From the NCBI GenBank assembly GCA_002713825.1, contig PAUU01000007.1, positions 1 to 6,404 of the forward strand: a DNA stretch of 6,404 bases, written 5' to 3'. Positions 5,752 through 6,404 of this stretch are shown piece after piece (the stretch's first letter is position 1; each line of letters opens with the position of its first letter). A program made the position numbers and the translations under genes. The notes beneath the pieces are model-generated. The model was not told where the DNA came from. It did not search any database and was given only the letters and a program-made list of their open reading frames with translations. The stretch comes from Acidiferrobacteraceae bacterium. GTDB lineage: Bacteria; Pseudomonadota; Gammaproteobacteria; Arenicellales; UBA868.

Positions 5752-6404
5752 ATGAATAAAGTGATGACTCACGACTGGTACGAAACCAAGAAGCTGTCGG
5801 ATGATCTATTTCTTGTCCGCGAGAAGTATGTAGCCAAATGGCTACGCTGCAATGTCTGGCTCATCAAGGGGCGTGACCGGAATCTCGTTATCGATTCCGG
5901 GATGGGACTATCGCCCCTAAAGCCCAACTTGCTGGCGCTCGGAGGATCGCCTTTGACCGCAGTGATGACACATTGCCACTTCGATCACATCGGCGGCCTG
6001 TGTGAATTTGATGACCGCTTGGGTCATCGAGCCTGCAGTGACAATTATCTTGATCCGATGACCTGCTTCAAAAAGACCGGCGGCGAAGCGTTTGTGCGGG
6101 CTGAAACGTTCAGTGCGCTGCCTTTTGAAGGATTTTCGTTCGAGTCCTATGAGGTGCGGCCGGCACCGCTCACTGGATATCTTGATGAGGGCGATGTATT
6201 GGATCTTGGGGATCGTTCTTTCCAAGTCTTTTCACTGCCTGGGCACTCACCTGATTCGATCGCACTGTGGGAAGAGGGCACGGGCACCCTCTTTAGCGGG
6301 GATACTCTTTACGATGGCGATCTTTACGACACGCTGTATCACTCTGATACCGATGCGTACCGCGAGAGCCTCGAAAGATTACGGGAGTTACCGATCCAGA
6401 CGGT
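5752..6404 (+). CDS. Metallo-beta-lactamase-fold hydrolase (3' end outside window)
   Basis: The frame is open from ATG 5752 to the window end, giving 217 residues with no stop. The metal site is clear: 'THCHFDH' gives H74, H76, D78 and H79 in the HxHxDH order. A third-metal-ligand His, H165, lies in 'LPGHSPDS', and the bridging Asp D184 in 'LFSGDTLYDG'. The N-terminal 'NVWLIKGRDRNLVIDSGMG' (34-52) is the usual opening strand pair of the fold. There is no signal peptide, so the protein is presumably cytoplasmic. Such enzymes are di-metal hydrolases of thioesters, lactones, phosphodiesters or, in the ETHE1 branch, persulfide dioxygenases; nothing here fixes the substrate. The His/Asp set fits a two-metal hydrolase. 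It diverges from the C1 oxidation unit and may be co-regulated with it, but a link is only positional. The expected C-terminal ligand His would lie beyond the window. Confidence 0.85.
   Translation, partial: MNKVMTHDWYETKKLSDDLFLVREKYVAKWLRCNVWLIKGRDRNLVIDSGMGLSPLKPNLLALGGSPLTAVMTHCHFDHIGGLCEFDDRLGHRACSDNYLDPMTCFKKTGGEAFVRAETFSALPFEGFSFESYEVRPAPLTGYLDEGDVLDLGDRSFQVFSLPGHSPDSIALWEEGTGTLFSGDTLYDGDLYDTLYHSDTDAYRESLERLRELPIQT

Overview
The window looks like part of a bacterial chromosome, probably an aerobic or facultatively aerobic member of the Pseudomonadota. That is inferred from gene content: a 2-oxoglutarate/O2-dependent dioxygenase, Rieske and plant-type ferredoxin domains, a DsrE/DsrF-like protein and an enolase-superfamily enzyme of betaine or hydroxyproline type. 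No ribosomal RNA or other taxonomic marker is present, so the assignment is loose. Coding density is high. I saw no tRNA, IS element, CRISPR array or phage gene.

Left part (1-2256, + strand): the 3' end of a DsrE/DsrF-like gene overlaps by one base (TGATG) the start of a TauD/TfdA-family dioxygenase. After 43 bp comes a mandelate racemase/muconate lactonizing enzyme (MR/MLE) superfamily protein resembling hydroxyproline/proline-betaine epimerases and cis-3-hydroxyproline dehydratases. These look like one catabolic operon entering from outside the window.

Middle part (2259-5543, - strand): a three-gene unit read right to left. First is an iron-sulfur electron carrier with a plant-type [2Fe-2S] domain, two [4Fe-4S] motifs and an MvhD (hydrogenase delta) domain. 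Second is a MetV-type protein (the partner/C-terminal domain of methylene-tetrahydrofolate reductase) fused to a Rieske [2Fe-2S] domain and ending in an acidic tail. Third is a MetF methylene-tetrahydrofolate reductase. The last stop is 2 bp from the stop of the convergent enolase-superfamily gene.

Right part (5544-6404): a 208-bp divergent intergenic region with an imperfect inverted repeat, then a metallo-beta-lactamase-fold hydrolase on the + strand that runs off the end.

Working model (inference): the left operon processes a methylated or hydroxylated amino-acid derivative such as a betaine. Its demethylation would load methyl groups onto tetrahydrofolate. MetF plus MetV-Rieske would then oxidise 5-methyl-THF to 5,10-methylene-THF and pass electrons through the Rieske and ferredoxin-MvhD centres to an acceptor that is not in the window. 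MetV and MvhD partners of MetF are best known from anaerobic acetogens. Finding them fused to oxygenase-type electron carriers, beside an O2-dependent enzyme, is the most interesting feature here.
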